DNA from: Paenibacillus sp. UNC499MF | GTDB taxonomy: Bacteria > Bacillota > Bacilli > Paenibacillales > NBRC-103111 | Assembly: GCF_900107975.1 (NCBI RefSeq) | Contig: NZ_FNVF01000012.1 | Location: 1 to 64,000, forward strand | Length of the DNA: 64,000 nucleotides | Direction: 5' to 3' | Program-made: the position numbers and the translations under genes | Notes under the pieces: generated by a model | Database searches by the model: none | Seen by the model: only the letters and a program-made list of their open reading frames with translations | Told to the model about the DNA's origin: nothing | Shown: piece after piece, positions 16,581-25,062 of the stretch | Layout: every line of letters starts with the position of its first letter | Position numbering within the stretch: the first letter of the stretch is position 1

Positions 16581-18099
16581 GCCGCGCAAATTACATAAGT
16601 CATATATTCTTTTCCCCGTCTTAAAGGGGCTTCAAACCCTGATTCCGGTGTTGGTGCTGATATCCGCACGGGAAGGAGAATGGAGATGGATTCCTTTTCT
16701 GATCCTGCTCGGCGTCTGCGCAATGTTTGCCGGGTTTGGTGCGGTCGGCTGGAGCACATTTAGCTACCGGCTGGAGAAAGACCGTCTCGTTATTCAGAAA
16801 GGCCTTATTTTTCGCGAGGAAAAAATGTTGTATTATCCTAAAATTCATTCCATGAACACGGAGCAGCCTTTAGTCCAGCGCCTGCTCGGCGTTGTGCAGC
16901 TCAAACTCGAAATGCCGGGCGGTAAAGGCGAGTCCGACGGCGTGCTGCCGGCCGTATCGGCCCAAGAAGCGGCAGCGATTATCGGGGAGATTAACGCTTT
17001 CCTCTCCTCCTCCGGTTATGCCCCCCTTGCCGCAGAAAACGGGGAAGGAACCGGAGGCACGGAGAAAGCAGCCGCACCATCTGCGGGATCTGCCGGCAAA
17101 GAAAACACGCAGCCGCTCCCCGCATCGGCGGAGGCAGAGGGCGTGTATGCTTACCGGGCATCGGCCGGCACGTTGATACTAGCCGCTTTCTCCACGCTGA
17201 ACATCGGGCTAATCGCGGCCTTCGTGGCCGGTGTCATGTCTCTTGCCGACGACTTGCTCCCCGGCAATGTATACGAGCGGTTATGGAACGCCCGCAATGA
17301 ACTGAACGGCGGCTGGCTGGTCTACGTCCTGCTGGGCCTGGGAGGTCTGGCGGCGGCATGGCTGCTGGCCGGACTCTTGTATCTGCTCAAATATGCGGGA
17401 TTCAGCGTCCGGGCACATGCCGGGACACTCACCGTTTCTTACGGGCTGCTGGAAAAAAAGAAACACACCTTCCAGGAGGCGCGCGTGCAGGCGGTGCTGA
17501 TTAAAGAAGGGCTGGTGCGCCAGCTTCTCGGGCGGGCACAAATCGAGCTGCGGGTCGTCTCTTCTTCCAAAGAAGAAAAAATCATGCTTATGCCGCTGAT
17601 GTCCGCCAAGCGGATTCCGGAGCTGCTGCCGATTCTGCTCCCTCGTTTCAGCCTGCCGGAAATCGAGAGCCGGCCTCCGGCAAGAGCGCTGCTGTATTAC
17701 AGCCGCACCGACGGTGTCATAGTGGCTGTACTTGCGGCGGCGGCCGTCTATGTCTGGGGGACGGCCGCCCTCTGGGGACTGCTGCTGCTTCTGCTCGATT
17801 TCGTCTGGTCCTATTCCCGCTTCCGAAGCTCGGGGATGACTCTCCACGAAAATCAGCTTACCGTCCGCAGCCGGATGGTCGCGAGGTCAACCTGGCTCGT
17901 GCGGCGGCCTCAAATTTTGAGCCTGCGCCTGAAAGGCACCTCCTCTCAGCGCCGCAAGCATCTTCTCAGCCTGTCCGTATCGGTTATGGGAGACACGGCC
18001 GCTGCCGCCTGCGAAGTCTCCTTCATCGAAGAACGGGATGCGCAGCGGGTATGGTCCTGGTTCAGCAGAAGCACGGATCATGCGCATGTCAAGGACTGA
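16573..18099 (+). CDS. PH-domain membrane protein, YdbT-like
   Basis: A 508-residue membrane protein with repeated PH-like units: one after the first membrane pair (YRLEKDRLVIQKGLIFREEK, then YPKIHSMNTEQPLVQRLLG), one mid-protein (VRAHAGTLTVSYGLLEKKKH, then VQAVLIKEGLVRQLLGRAQI) and one near the end (SGMTLHENQLTVRSRMVARS). A low-complexity Gly/Ala/Glu segment at about 155-195 separates the first unit from the rest. The 8-base overlap with the YdbS-like gene argues for joint translation and probably one membrane complex. A terminator follows about 100 bases downstream. Confidence 0.85.
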   Translation: MNEPRKLHKSYILFPVLKGLQTLIPVLVLISAREGEWRWIPFLILLGVCAMFAGFGAVGWSTFSYRLEKDRLVIQKGLIFREEKMLYYPKIHSMNTEQPLVQRLLGVVQLKLEMPGGKGESDGVLPAVSAQEAAAIIGEINAFLSSSGYAPLAAENGEGTGGTEKAAAPSAGSAGKENTQPLPASAEAEGVYAYRASAGTLILAAFSTLNIGLIAAFVAGVMSLADDLLPGNVYERLWNARNELNGGWLVYVLLGLGGLAAAWLLAGLLYLLKYAGFSVRAHAGTLTVSYGLLEKKKHTFQEARVQAVLIKEGLVRQLLGRAQIELRVVSSSKEEKIMLMPLMSAKRIPELLPILLPRFSLPEIESRPPARALLYYSRTDGVIVAVLAAAAVYVWGTAALWGLLLLLLDFVWSYSRFRSSGMTLHENQLTVRSRMVARSTWLVRRPQILSLRLKGTSSQRRKHLLSLSVSVMGDTAAAACEVSFIEERDAQRVWSWFSRSTDHAHVKD

Positions 18100-18514
18100 G
18101 GCTCAGCTTTGATGCCGGAGCCGGACAGCCCGGTAAAATTGAAATGGCAAGCGCCGATTACATTCGCAGGAACATCAAACGGATGAAGAGGTCTCAAGGG
18201 GTTTACTCTAAAAGAGTAAATCCCTTTTTTCGTTATCAGTTCCAAAACCGCTGCTGCCGGCTTTCATGATTCGCATTGCCCCGCATTTTTTCACCCGTGT
18301 TTAACCAAAATGGAACATGTGTTCTTCCCTCGTAAAAATCGCATTTCGTAATCCCGACGTTCCTCTTTTTCATTTTTAGAAGGTTTTTTCCGTTATCCAG
18401 CATTTCCCTTTCGCCTCTTTTCGTTTCATCCCGCTTCAGTTGCTTTAAGGAGAAGGAGCGGACAAATCCTTGATTTGGCTGACATTCCTCATATTCGAAA
18501 GGAGATTAACGATC
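18100..18514. other. Intergenic region before the Ohr gene
   Basis: It holds the YdbS/YdbT terminator at 18195-18230 and, further right, a pyrimidine-rich stretch leading to the ribosome binding site AAAGGAG before ATG 18515. No OhrR-type palindrome and no gene were found. Confidence 0.5.
18195..18230 (+). terminator. Terminator of the ydbS-ydbT pair
   Basis: AGGGGTTTACTC and GAGTAAATCCCT around a 5-base loop are followed by TTTTTT. Confidence 0.85.
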
Positions 18515-18931
18515 ATGAAAACCATGTATACGACTTCCGCAACGGCTCAAGGTGGACGCAAAGGACGGGTGGCTACCCCGGACGGCAAACTCGAATTACA
18601 GCTCAGCATGCCTAAGGAAATGGGCGGCGACGGTGGCGAAGGAACGAACCCCGAACAATTGTTCGCTTCCGGTTATGCGGCTTGTTTTTTGAGCGCGGTT
18701 GAGCTGGTCGCCAAGAAAAAAGGCATCTCCACGGAAAACGCGAAGCTGACGGCAGATGTTTCGATCGGTAAAAACGAGGATGGAAGCCTGCAATTGGCGG
18801 CTAAACTCCAGCTTTCCGTACCCGGAGCGGATAAGTCCCAAGTGGAAGAGCTGCTTGAAGAAGCGCACCAGGTTTGCCCGTATTCCCGTGCGACACGCAG
18901 TAATATAGAAGTAGAGCTCCAAGCGGTTTAA
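18515..18931 (+). CDS. ohr: Organic hydroperoxide resistance protein, Ohr/OsmC family
   Basis: A 138-residue thiol peroxidase that reduces organic hydroperoxides. It is full length for Ohr, with both reactive cysteines in their usual contexts: the peroxidatic Cys in GYAACFLSAVE and the resolving Cys in HQVCPYSRATR. The segment TPDGKLELQLSMPKEMGG and the glutamate/arginine-bearing stretch around GGEGTNPEQLFASGY are also typical. The ATG at 18515 is chosen over an upstream in-frame start because AAAGGAG lies directly before it. No ohrR regulator gene is adjacent, unlike many loci. Confidence 0.95.
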   Translation: MKTMYTTSATAQGGRKGRVATPDGKLELQLSMPKEMGGDGGEGTNPEQLFASGYAACFLSAVELVAKKKGISTENAKLTADVSIGKNEDGSLQLAAKLQLSVPGADKSQVEELLEEAHQVCPYSRATRSNIEVELQAV

Positions 18932-19036
18932 ATCTTCCAATCCCTACCTGGATAAAGTGGATTGCGGCTCTGCTCATAGGCTACAATAGAAAAGACGGCA
19001 TATCCGTCCATCTTCCCGGTAGAAGGAGATCCCACT

Positions 19037-20200
19037 ATGAAAAACTTTACTTTCCATAATCCGACCAAGCTCATTTTCGGTAAAGGACAGCTGGAACAGC
19101 TGCCTAAGGAGCTTACCGCATACGGCAAAAGAGTACTCCTCGTATACGGCGGCGGCAGCATCAAGCGCAGCGGGCTATACGATCAGGTCGTTTCCCTGCT
19201 TAAGGGTGCCGGCGCCGAAATTTTCGAACTGGCCGGCGTAGAGCCGAACCCGCGCGTAAGCACGGTAAAACGCGGCGCGGATCTGTGTAAGCAGGAAAAC
19301 ATCGACGTGATCCTCGCCGTAGGCGGCGGCAGCGTCATCGACTGCACGAAAGCGATCGCGGCAGGCGCCAAATACGACGGAGACGTATGGGATTTCATGA
19401 CGCGCAAAGCTTCCCCTGCGGATGCCCTGCCGTTCGGAACCGTCCTCACGCTTGCGGCGACCGGCTCGGAAATGAACTCGGGTTCCGTTATCACCAATTG
19501 GGAAACCCAGGAGAAATACGGCTGGGGGTCCCCGCTCGTTTTCCCGAAATTTTCTATTCTCGATCCGGTCTTCACGACAACCGTACCGAAGGATCAGACG
19601 GTGTACGGTATGGTGGACATTATGTCGCACGTATTCGAGCAGTATTTCCATCATACGCCAAACACGCCGGTCCAGGACGGTTTTTGCGAAACCATTTTGA
19701 AGTCCGTGATCGAAACGGCTCCAAAGCTTGTTGACGATCTTGAGAATTACGAATACCGGGAAACCATTCTCTATAGCGGCACAATGGCTTTGAACGGCCT
19801 GCTCGCTATGGGAGTACAGGGCGACTGGGCGACCCATAACATCGAGCATGCGGTTTCAGCCGTCTACGATATCCCTCACGGCGGCGGTCTTGCCATTCTG
19901 TTCCCGAACTGGATGACTCACGTTCTGGACGAGAATGTCGGACGGTTCAAGCAGTTCGCGGTCCGTGTATTCGGCATTTCGGCAGACGGCAAATCCGACC
20001 GCGATGTGGCGCTCGAAGGCATTGAAGCGCTGCGCCGCTTCTGGAATTCCATCGGCGCGCCAAACCGTCTGGCGGATTACGACATCGACGACAGCAAGCT
20101 GGACGTCATGGTCGACCGCGCGATGGTCTACGGCCCGTTCGGCTACTTCAAGCGCCTGGACCGAGAAGACGTGACGGCCATTTACCGGGCGTCGCTGTAA
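19037..20200 (+). CDS. Iron-containing alcohol dehydrogenase (butanol dehydrogenase-like)
   Basis: A 387-residue group III, metal-dependent alcohol dehydrogenase of the YugJ/BdhA type. It starts with the usual [20 protein letters not shown]. The NAD(P)-binding loop is [17 protein letters not shown]. Metal ligands are seen in HVFEQYFHH and in the family signature around TNPVQ-like NTPVQDGF, then [24 protein letters not shown], which holds the conserved histidines. It is expected to reduce aldehydes to alcohols with NAD(P)H. AGAAGGAG precedes the ATG. A long perfect hairpin terminator follows, so it is monocistronic. Confidence 0.92.
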   Translation: MKNFTFHNPTKLIFGKGQLEQLPKELTAYGKRVLLVYGGGSIKRSGLYDQVVSLLKGAGAEIFELAGVEPNPRVSTVKRGADLCKQENIDVILAVGGGSVIDCTKAIAAGAKYDGDVWDFMTRKASPADALPFGTVLTLAATGSEMNSGSVITNWETQEKYGWGSPLVFPKFSILDPVFTTTVPKDQTVYGMVDIMSHVFEQYFHHTPNTPVQDGFCETILKSVIETAPKLVDDLENYEYRETILYSGTMALNGLLAMGVQGDWATHNIEHAVSAVYDIPHGGGLAILFPNWMTHVLDENVGRFKQFAVRVFGISADGKSDRDVALEGIEALRRFWNSIGAPNRLADYDIDDSKLDVMVDRAMVYGPFGYFKRLDREDVTAIYRASL

Positions 20201-20566
20201 CCGCCGGCAAGCGGTAGGGACCATCCCGACGGGGCCGTTCGCCAAGCGGCTGGCCGCACGCAGGGTCAAGCCCCTGCCCGCATAGAAGAAGCCCCGCTTC
20301 ATTGACAGTTGTCAGTGAAGCGGGGCTTCTTTGCGATGCCGGGCTTGGCCTGCCCTGCGGGTGTTCCCGGCGCGAAGCCGCTTTCCCTGCCTGCGGCGCC
20401 GCCTGATTTTTGGCGCTGCAAGCTGGCAGCCGTACGGCGTGCTGGCAGTGCCGCGGCAGGCGAGGGCGTGCCGAAGCCGGAGCAGCGCCTGCATGCGGCG
20501 ATCATCGCCGGCAGCAAGCCAGGTCAGCCGCCTTCGAGCCCGGCGGGCCGCAGCGCAGCGCCGTGT
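20201..20566. other. Strongly GC-rich intergenic segment
   Basis: Apart from the terminator at 20286-20333, this stretch is visibly more GC-rich than its surroundings and dense in GCGGC/GCCGG words. Open frames exist because stop codons are rare, but none has a ribosome binding site or a recognisable product. Confidence 0.5.
20286..20333 (+). terminator. Long hairpin terminator of the alcohol dehydrogenase gene
   Basis: AAGAAGCCCCGCTTCA and its exact complement flank TTGACAGTTGTCAG, which itself pairs (TGAC/GTCA). A short T-run follows. Confidence 0.85.
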
Positions 20567-21079
20567 TTAGGCGTCTCCGCGGCCGGGCACCTCCCGCCAG
20601 GCTTCGCGCCAGGCGGCGAGCTTGCGCTCCCAGCCCATCGCGTTGGCCGGACTCGATGACGGCAGCCGGATAAAACGCAGCCGGCTATGATCGGTCAAGT
20701 GAGCGGCATGCTTGCGGAACAATTTCTCCGAAGCCGCGCCGTTAAACATGACGGTACTCAGGCTAGGATACTCCGCGAAGAGCGCGTCAAAATCGTTTAC
20801 GTCCGGCTCCCGGATGTTCGCATCCAGACTCCCTTCTCGTTCACAGGAGGACAGCACATCCCATAAAGCGATTTTGCGGTCGATTGCGAACTTCAGCCGT
20901 TCTTCATATGTATTCGGCACCCCGTCTTCACCATGCAGCGAAGCGAGCAGCCTCCAGAAATCGTTGCGCGGATTTCCATAATATTCCTGTCTCTCCAGCG
21001 AAAGCTCTCCCGGCATGGAGCCCAAGATCAGCACGACGCTGTCCGGAGCGATGACGGGCGCGAATCCTTTACATAACAT
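20567..21079 (-). CDS. Hypoxanthine/uracil-DNA glycosylase family protein
   Basis: A 170-residue member of the uracil-DNA glycosylase superfamily closest in pattern to DNA-deoxyinosine glycosylases: motif 1 LILGSMPGELSLERQEYYGNPRNDFWRLL and motif 2-like LPSSSPANAM near the end. It would remove deaminated bases from DNA in the cytoplasm. The ATG at 21079 has AGGAGAGG 4 bases upstream, so the longer frame reaching into the neighbouring gene is not used. It starts 17 bases after the DUF421 gene and is probably cotranscribed with it. Its C-terminal part runs into the GC-rich segment. Confidence 0.85.
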   Translation of the reverse strand: MLCKGFAPVIAPDSVVLILGSMPGELSLERQEYYGNPRNDFWRLLASLHGEDGVPNTYEERLKFAIDRKIALWDVLSSCEREGSLDANIREPDVNDFDALFAEYPSLSTVMFNGAASEKLFRKHAAHLTDHSRLRFIRLPSSSPANAMGWERKLAAWREAWREVPGRGDA

Positions 21080-21096
21080 AAGTCCCTCTCCTGTTC

Positions 21097-21777
21097 TTAT
21101 TTTCCCCATCCCGTTGCGTAAAAGCCGTGTTCGCGATGCCATTCCGCATAGAAAATTTCTTTCATCTGCTTAAAACCCGAATCCTCGATCTGCTTCTTCA
21201 GCCATTCTTCATCGCGGCCGATACGCTTCAGCTCTTCAAGCTTGATTTCTCCTTCTTCGATCAAAGGAACCGGAAGCTCCACGGGCTCTTCCGGCAGGTT
21301 CAAGTCTCCGCGGACAACCGTGTCGTAAGGTGATTTTTTCAACACGCTGAGCGAACCGTTGTTTTCAAAAATGCCGTAGGCGACTTCATGAAGGGAAAAA
21401 ATCCCCTGTTCCCTCAGCAGCATAAGAAGCTGCTCCAGATCGAGGCTGTTCGATCTCATCGCCTTTACGTTCAGCTTCCCTTTATCAATCACGACAGCCG
21501 GACTGCCTTCGAACGCGCGGCGCAGTTTTTTATACTTTTGCGTAATTTTTTCGAACGTCAGAGAAAGCACGGTCCAGAAGGCAAGCGCGAACAAAAGCTC
21601 AAGATATTTAACCTCTTTATCATACACGGTGTTTCCCACAAGTTCACTCAGCATAAGAGCCGACACGAAATCAAACGGGGTGAGCTGGGAAATCTCCTTC
21701 TTGCCGAGCAGCCGGGTCATTCCCCATAGGCCGATGAATCCGGTTATCAGTTTAATTCCGATATACATATAATCCAC
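21097..21777 (-). CDS. DUF421 membrane protein (YetF/YrbG-like)
   Basis: A 226-residue membrane protein of the DUF421 family. Three N-terminal hydrophobic segments (IGIKLITGFIGLWGMTRLL, FVSALMLSELVGNTV and LELLFALAFWTVLSL) are followed by a cytoplasmic domain with the conserved core SPAVVIDKGKLNVKAMRSNSLDLEQLLMLLREQGI and VAYGIFENNGSLSVLKK. Several Bacillales paralogues are made in the forespore and placed in the spore membrane; whether this one is cannot be seen here. The start is a GTG at 21777, with ATG 21768 as an alternative. Confidence 0.85.
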   Translation of the reverse strand: MDYMYIGIKLITGFIGLWGMTRLLGKKEISQLTPFDFVSALMLSELVGNTVYDKEVKYLELLFALAFWTVLSLTFEKITQKYKKLRRAFEGSPAVVIDKGKLNVKAMRSNSLDLEQLLMLLREQGIFSLHEVAYGIFENNGSLSVLKKSPYDTVVRGDLNLPEEPVELPVPLIEEGEIKLEELKRIGRDEEWLKKQIEDSGFKQMKEIFYAEWHREHGFYATGWGK

Positions 21778-22184
21778 GCTGGAACACCCGCTTTCTGGTC
21801 AAGGTAATGGCGGTAACCTGACAACAGCTGTCATGCCGTTCAGTTAGTACTCAATAACCGGAAAAGACACTTCGCAAACAGGATTTCCGCGCCAGCCGTG
21901 CATAGTTTATAATAGTAGAAGGACAAACAGGGAATTAAGAATTGAACAGGATGAAGCGATAAGTTACATAACAAATATTATGTAAACAAATTTCCTTCTA
22001 TCTTCGGAACGAATCTGTATCGTATACCAACCGGTTTAGGAGAGTCTTCGTTTTTGCTGCACTTCCGGCTTCTATTTGGTTCCCGTTTTCCGCATGCAAT
22101 GTATATTTTGTTCCTATTCAGCATAGCTGCTCAAGTCCGGTTTTCCCGGCTCGCTCGATTAAGAAACGTATTGAGGTGCACCCG
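21778..22184. other. Intergenic region with dif-like site D
   Basis: It contains site D at 21961-21988 and the ribosome binding site GAGGTG of xerS at 22171-22176. No further gene or terminator is recognised. Confidence 0.5.
21961..21988 (+). other. dif-like recombination site D
   Basis: Left arm AAGTTACATAA, spacer CAAATA, right arm TTATGTAAACA. It stands about 200 bases in front of xerS. The spacer differs most from the other sites while both arms keep the pattern, which speaks for two conserved arms around a variable centre. Confidence 0.6.
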
Positions 22185-23267
22185 ATGAATATTCAAAAGC
22201 AAAAAGATCGTGAAGAACTCGATAAAAGAATTCCTTCTATGCCCTGGTATGTAGATAAGTTTATCCATCATAAACTTCCGGACCTCTCCCCTTCCACCCT
22301 GCTTGAATATGTACGGGATTACGAAACGTTTTTCTCCTGGCTTCTGGCCGAGGGGCTGAGCAGTGCCGAAAGGCTTGCGGATATCCCCCTGGAGGACCTG
22401 GAAAAGCTGCATATGGAAAGCGTCGATCATTACCGGGCCTACCTGGCGACGAAGAAAGATCAAGCCAATACGAAGATTACGATCAACCGCAAAATTTCGT
22501 CTCTGCGTTCTTTGTTTCACTATTTAAGCCAGATCGCCGAGGATGAAAATTATTATCCGCTGCTTAAACGGAATGTTATGGCCAAGATTGAAATCAAGCG
22601 GACGAACAAGGCCAAAGATTTGGCGGGAAAATTGGAAGGAAAGCTCCTTCAGGAAGATGAGATTTTCGAATTTATCGACTATATCCGCAGCGGATACGAA
22701 CAGGACATTGCGACCAATAAGCAGGCTTTATATGCGTACGAGCTGAACAAGATCCGGGATGCTTGTATCGTAAGTCTTATTCTTCATTCGGGCCTGCGTG
22801 TCTCGGAAGTCGTCAATTTAACGCTGGACGATCTTGATATGAAAAAAAGAACCGTGTACGTGTACCGCAAAGGTAACAACGACGGTTCTTTCAAAACACG
22901 GGTATTTTTCCGGCAGGAGGCTGTGGACGATTTAACCTGCTATCTGCAGCTCAGAGAAACGCGCTACCATCCCCCCAAGAAGGAAAAGGCGCTTTTTCTG
23001 ACGATACCGAACGGCAAAAAGGAAGGGCAGCTGATGTCCAAGCGGGCCATTCAGGAGATGGTGATCAAATACGCGAAGCGCTTCGGCAAGCCGTTTCTCA
23101 GTGTACATAAGCTGAGGCATTCGTTCGCAACCGACTATTATCTGCAAAACGATTTATACAAAACGCAGGAACAGCTTGGACACGCGTCGTCCGATACAAC
23201 GCAGATTTATGCGCATCTGACCGATAAAACGATGGAAGAAGCGATCGACAAGCGAAAAGAAGGTTAG
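22185..23267 (+). CDS. xerS: Tyrosine recombinase XerS
   Basis: A 360-residue recombinase that resembles streptococcal XerS along its length (MPWYVDKFIHHKL, STLLEYVRDYETFFSWLL, KLRHSFAT, QLGHASSDTTQIYAHL). XerS is the single-protein dimer-resolution recombinase of streptococci; Bacillales carry relatives in addition to XerC/XerD. All catalytic residues are present: R205 (SGLRVSEVV), K229 (YRKGN), H308 and R311 (HKLRHSF), H332 (LGHASS) and nucleophile Y342. The start ATG 22185 has GAGGTG 8 bases upstream. It lies just downstream of dif-like site D and is followed by a set of duplicated 11-mers. Confidence 0.9.
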   Translation: MNIQKQKDREELDKRIPSMPWYVDKFIHHKLPDLSPSTLLEYVRDYETFFSWLLAEGLSSAERLADIPLEDLEKLHMESVDHYRAYLATKKDQANTKITINRKISSLRSLFHYLSQIAEDENYYPLLKRNVMAKIEIKRTNKAKDLAGKLEGKLLQEDEIFEFIDYIRSGYEQDIATNKQALYAYELNKIRDACIVSLILHSGLRVSEVVNLTLDDLDMKKRTVYVYRKGNNDGSFKTRVFFRQEAVDDLTCYLQLRETRYHPPKKEKALFLTIPNGKKEGQLMSKRAIQEMVIKYAKRFGKPFLSVHKLRHSFATDYYLQNDLYKTQEQLGHASSDTTQIYAHLTDKTMEEAIDKRKEG

Positions 23268-23273
23268 AATGCG

Positions 23274-23431
23274 TTTAACGTCATTAATGTTTAATGGCAT
23301 TAACTACATTCGTTCTTTTCTTAATTCCTTTCCCGCTTCCCGCCAACCGTGGTTATTGGTTTGTTGCCGGAAGGATATGTTCCCGATAAGCCGTGTATTT
23401 AAGGTCATTAACTACAATCATTTAACGTCAT
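23274..23431. repeat. Two 11-mers, each present twice, behind xerS
   Basis: TTTAACGTCAT occurs at 23274-23284 and 23421-23431, and CATTAACTACA at 23298-23308 and 23406-23416, so the order of the pair is reversed between the two ends. The nearby sequence adds related words (TTAATGGCATTAA). The location directly behind a recombinase gene suggests binding sites, but this is inference. Confidence 0.55.
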
Positions 23432-23502
23432 AAATAAATGCTTTTTTAGTTAGATCTAACTTTATTTCACTTAACTTTGCCGTAAAGGATGCCGTGACTA
23501 CC

Positions 23503-24057
23503 ATGACTATGACTACCGACCGTATTTATTTTCGCTATTTGACTCCTGAAGATGCCCCCGCTCTCCTCGATCTTATGCAGAGGAACCGGGCCTATTTCGA
23601 GCCCTTTACGATTACACGACCCGAGTCGTTCTACACGCTTGAAGAACAGACCGCACGCATAGGGATGTGGACCGAGGACCGGGCAGCGGACAAAAGCTAC
23701 AATTTCGGAATATTTTTTAAAGAAAACGATGTGCTCATCGGCGAAATGTCCTTGTTCCATGCCGCTCGCGAACCGGCGCACAAATGCATGATGGGATATT
23801 GTCTGGACCACGCCTACCAGGGCAAAGGAATTATGTCCCATGCGGCTTGCCTTGCCTTGGAATTCGCTTTTGCCGAAGCCGGGTTTCACCGCGTGGAGGC
23901 GGGCGTTATGCCGCACAACATCGGCTCCATCCGGGTGCTGGAAAAGGCGGGTTTTCAGCGTGAAGGCCTCGCGCGCAAAAACGTGAAAATCAACGGAGTC
24001 TGGCAGGACCATATCATGTTCGCCATCCTCGAAGAAGACGAGCGGCCGCGGCCTTAA
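23503..24057 (+). CDS. GNAT-family N-acetyltransferase (RimJ/YdaF type)
   Basis: A 184-residue acetyltransferase with the RimJ/RimL-type fold: N-terminal YFRYLTPEDAPALLDLMQRN, motif A GYCLDHAYQGKGIMSHAACLALEFAF (acetyl-CoA binding loop QGKGIM) and motif B VMPHNIGSIRVLEKAGFQREGLARK. Relatives acetylate ribosomal protein N-termini or small molecules; the substrate is not evident. Several starts are possible (GTG 23494, ATG 23503, ATG 23509); the ATG at 23503 is preferred because of its distance from AAAGGAT. It ends before a strong terminator and lies in the D-E module. Confidence 0.85.
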   Translation: MTMTTDRIYFRYLTPEDAPALLDLMQRNRAYFEPFTITRPESFYTLEEQTARIGMWTEDRAADKSYNFGIFFKENDVLIGEMSLFHAAREPAHKCMMGYCLDHAYQGKGIMSHAACLALEFAFAEAGFHRVEAGVMPHNIGSIRVLEKAGFQREGLARKNVKINGVWQDHIMFAILEEDERPRP

Positions 24058-24085
24058 CTTCCGGTAAAAATGACCCCAGCCTGAC

Positions 24086-24135
24086 AAAAGACAGTTCATA
24101 CGGAGCTTGCGTAAGCTCTCCCGAACTGTCTTTTT
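24086..24135 (+). terminator. Terminator after the acetyltransferase gene
   Basis: AAGACAGTTC and GAACTGTCTT enclose an inner stem (GAGCTT/AAGCTC). TTTTT follows. Confidence 0.85.
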
Positions 24136-24179
24136 AAATGCCTGCGGCTCTACCGGTATACAGGGTCCGCTATGGCCGG

Positions 24180-24995
24180 CTATTTCTTTTTACGAAGGGT
24201 TTTCGCCGGTTTGAGGGAAGCCGTTTTCTTTTTTAGCGGCTTCTTGGTCTCTTTCCTCCGCTTGCGGGGAACCGGAAGCGGATCCCGCTGGGGAAGAACA
24301 GAGCCTGGCTCATGCCGGAACGTGCTTTCAAGCGGCTGCCGGCTTTCCGCTCTGGCGGCCTCTTCCCTTCTCCGCTCCGTCAGGAGAAGCGGCTCTTCGT
24401 AAGTACCCTGCGCCAGTTCTTCCAGCTCCCGCTCGGAAATCGGCTCCTTAACGGCCACGAAATAATACAAGATTTCGTCTACCACATTGAGCGTGGATTG
24501 ACGCAGCATGCGCCGGTCTTCATCATCATAGATGGGAGACAAATACTGCGGCAGGTAAAAAAACTCGCAGCGCAGAAGTCTTAAGTCGATTTCAGCCCTG
24601 GAGGCTTTATCCCATCCGGCGGGCACGTCCGTCATATAGGTGTTTTCTCGCAAAGGATCGTAGACATACAATTCGTTCGTAAAAAAACGGGGAAGCTGCT
24701 CGTCGAACCAGGAACGGAAATTGGGGTTTACCGCATGGTAAGACGTATGGGCATATGGAGCAAGCAGACAGACGACCGCTTTGTGCCGGCAAACCCGGTA
24801 AATCTCTTTCATTACGTTCATCAGATCAGGCACATATTCCAGCGAGCGGCTGGCCATGACGAAATCAACCGTATCGCTACCAAGCGGGATACCTTCATTC
24901 AAATCGCACTGGAGATCAACACCGGGGAGCGGCTCTTTGTCGATGCCGATATAGCCGGGATGTTTGCGCAGGCCGCATCCCAAATCGATTTTCAT
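24180..24995 (-). CDS. Class I SAM-dependent methyltransferase with basic tail
   Basis: A 271-residue protein. Residues 1-150 form a class I methyltransferase: motif I KIDLGCGLRKHPGYIGID directly at the N-terminus, then DLQCDLNEGIPLGSDTVDFVMASRSLEYVPDLMNVMKEIYRV, and LLAPYAHTSYHAVNP. The last 60 residues are an unusual, very basic and proline-rich tail (RKRRKETKKPLKKK, SLKPAKTLRKKK) that could bind nucleic acid or the envelope; this is not typical of the family. The start ATG 24995 is preferred over ATG 25001 for its distance from AGGGAG. The substrate is unknown. Confidence 0.82.
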   Translation of the reverse strand: MKIDLGCGLRKHPGYIGIDKEPLPGVDLQCDLNEGIPLGSDTVDFVMASRSLEYVPDLMNVMKEIYRVCRHKAVVCLLAPYAHTSYHAVNPNFRSWFDEQLPRFFTNELYVYDPLRENTYMTDVPAGWDKASRAEIDLRLLRCEFFYLPQYLSPIYDDEDRRMLRQSTLNVVDEILYYFVAVKEPISERELEELAQGTYEEPLLLTERRREEAARAESRQPLESTFRHEPGSVLPQRDPLPVPRKRRKETKKPLKKKTASLKPAKTLRKKK

Positions 24996-25062
24996 ACCCA
25001 TCGCTCCCTATCCCTTTACCAGATACTATTACCGTATGGATTAAGAGGATGTTTGGCGTGGG

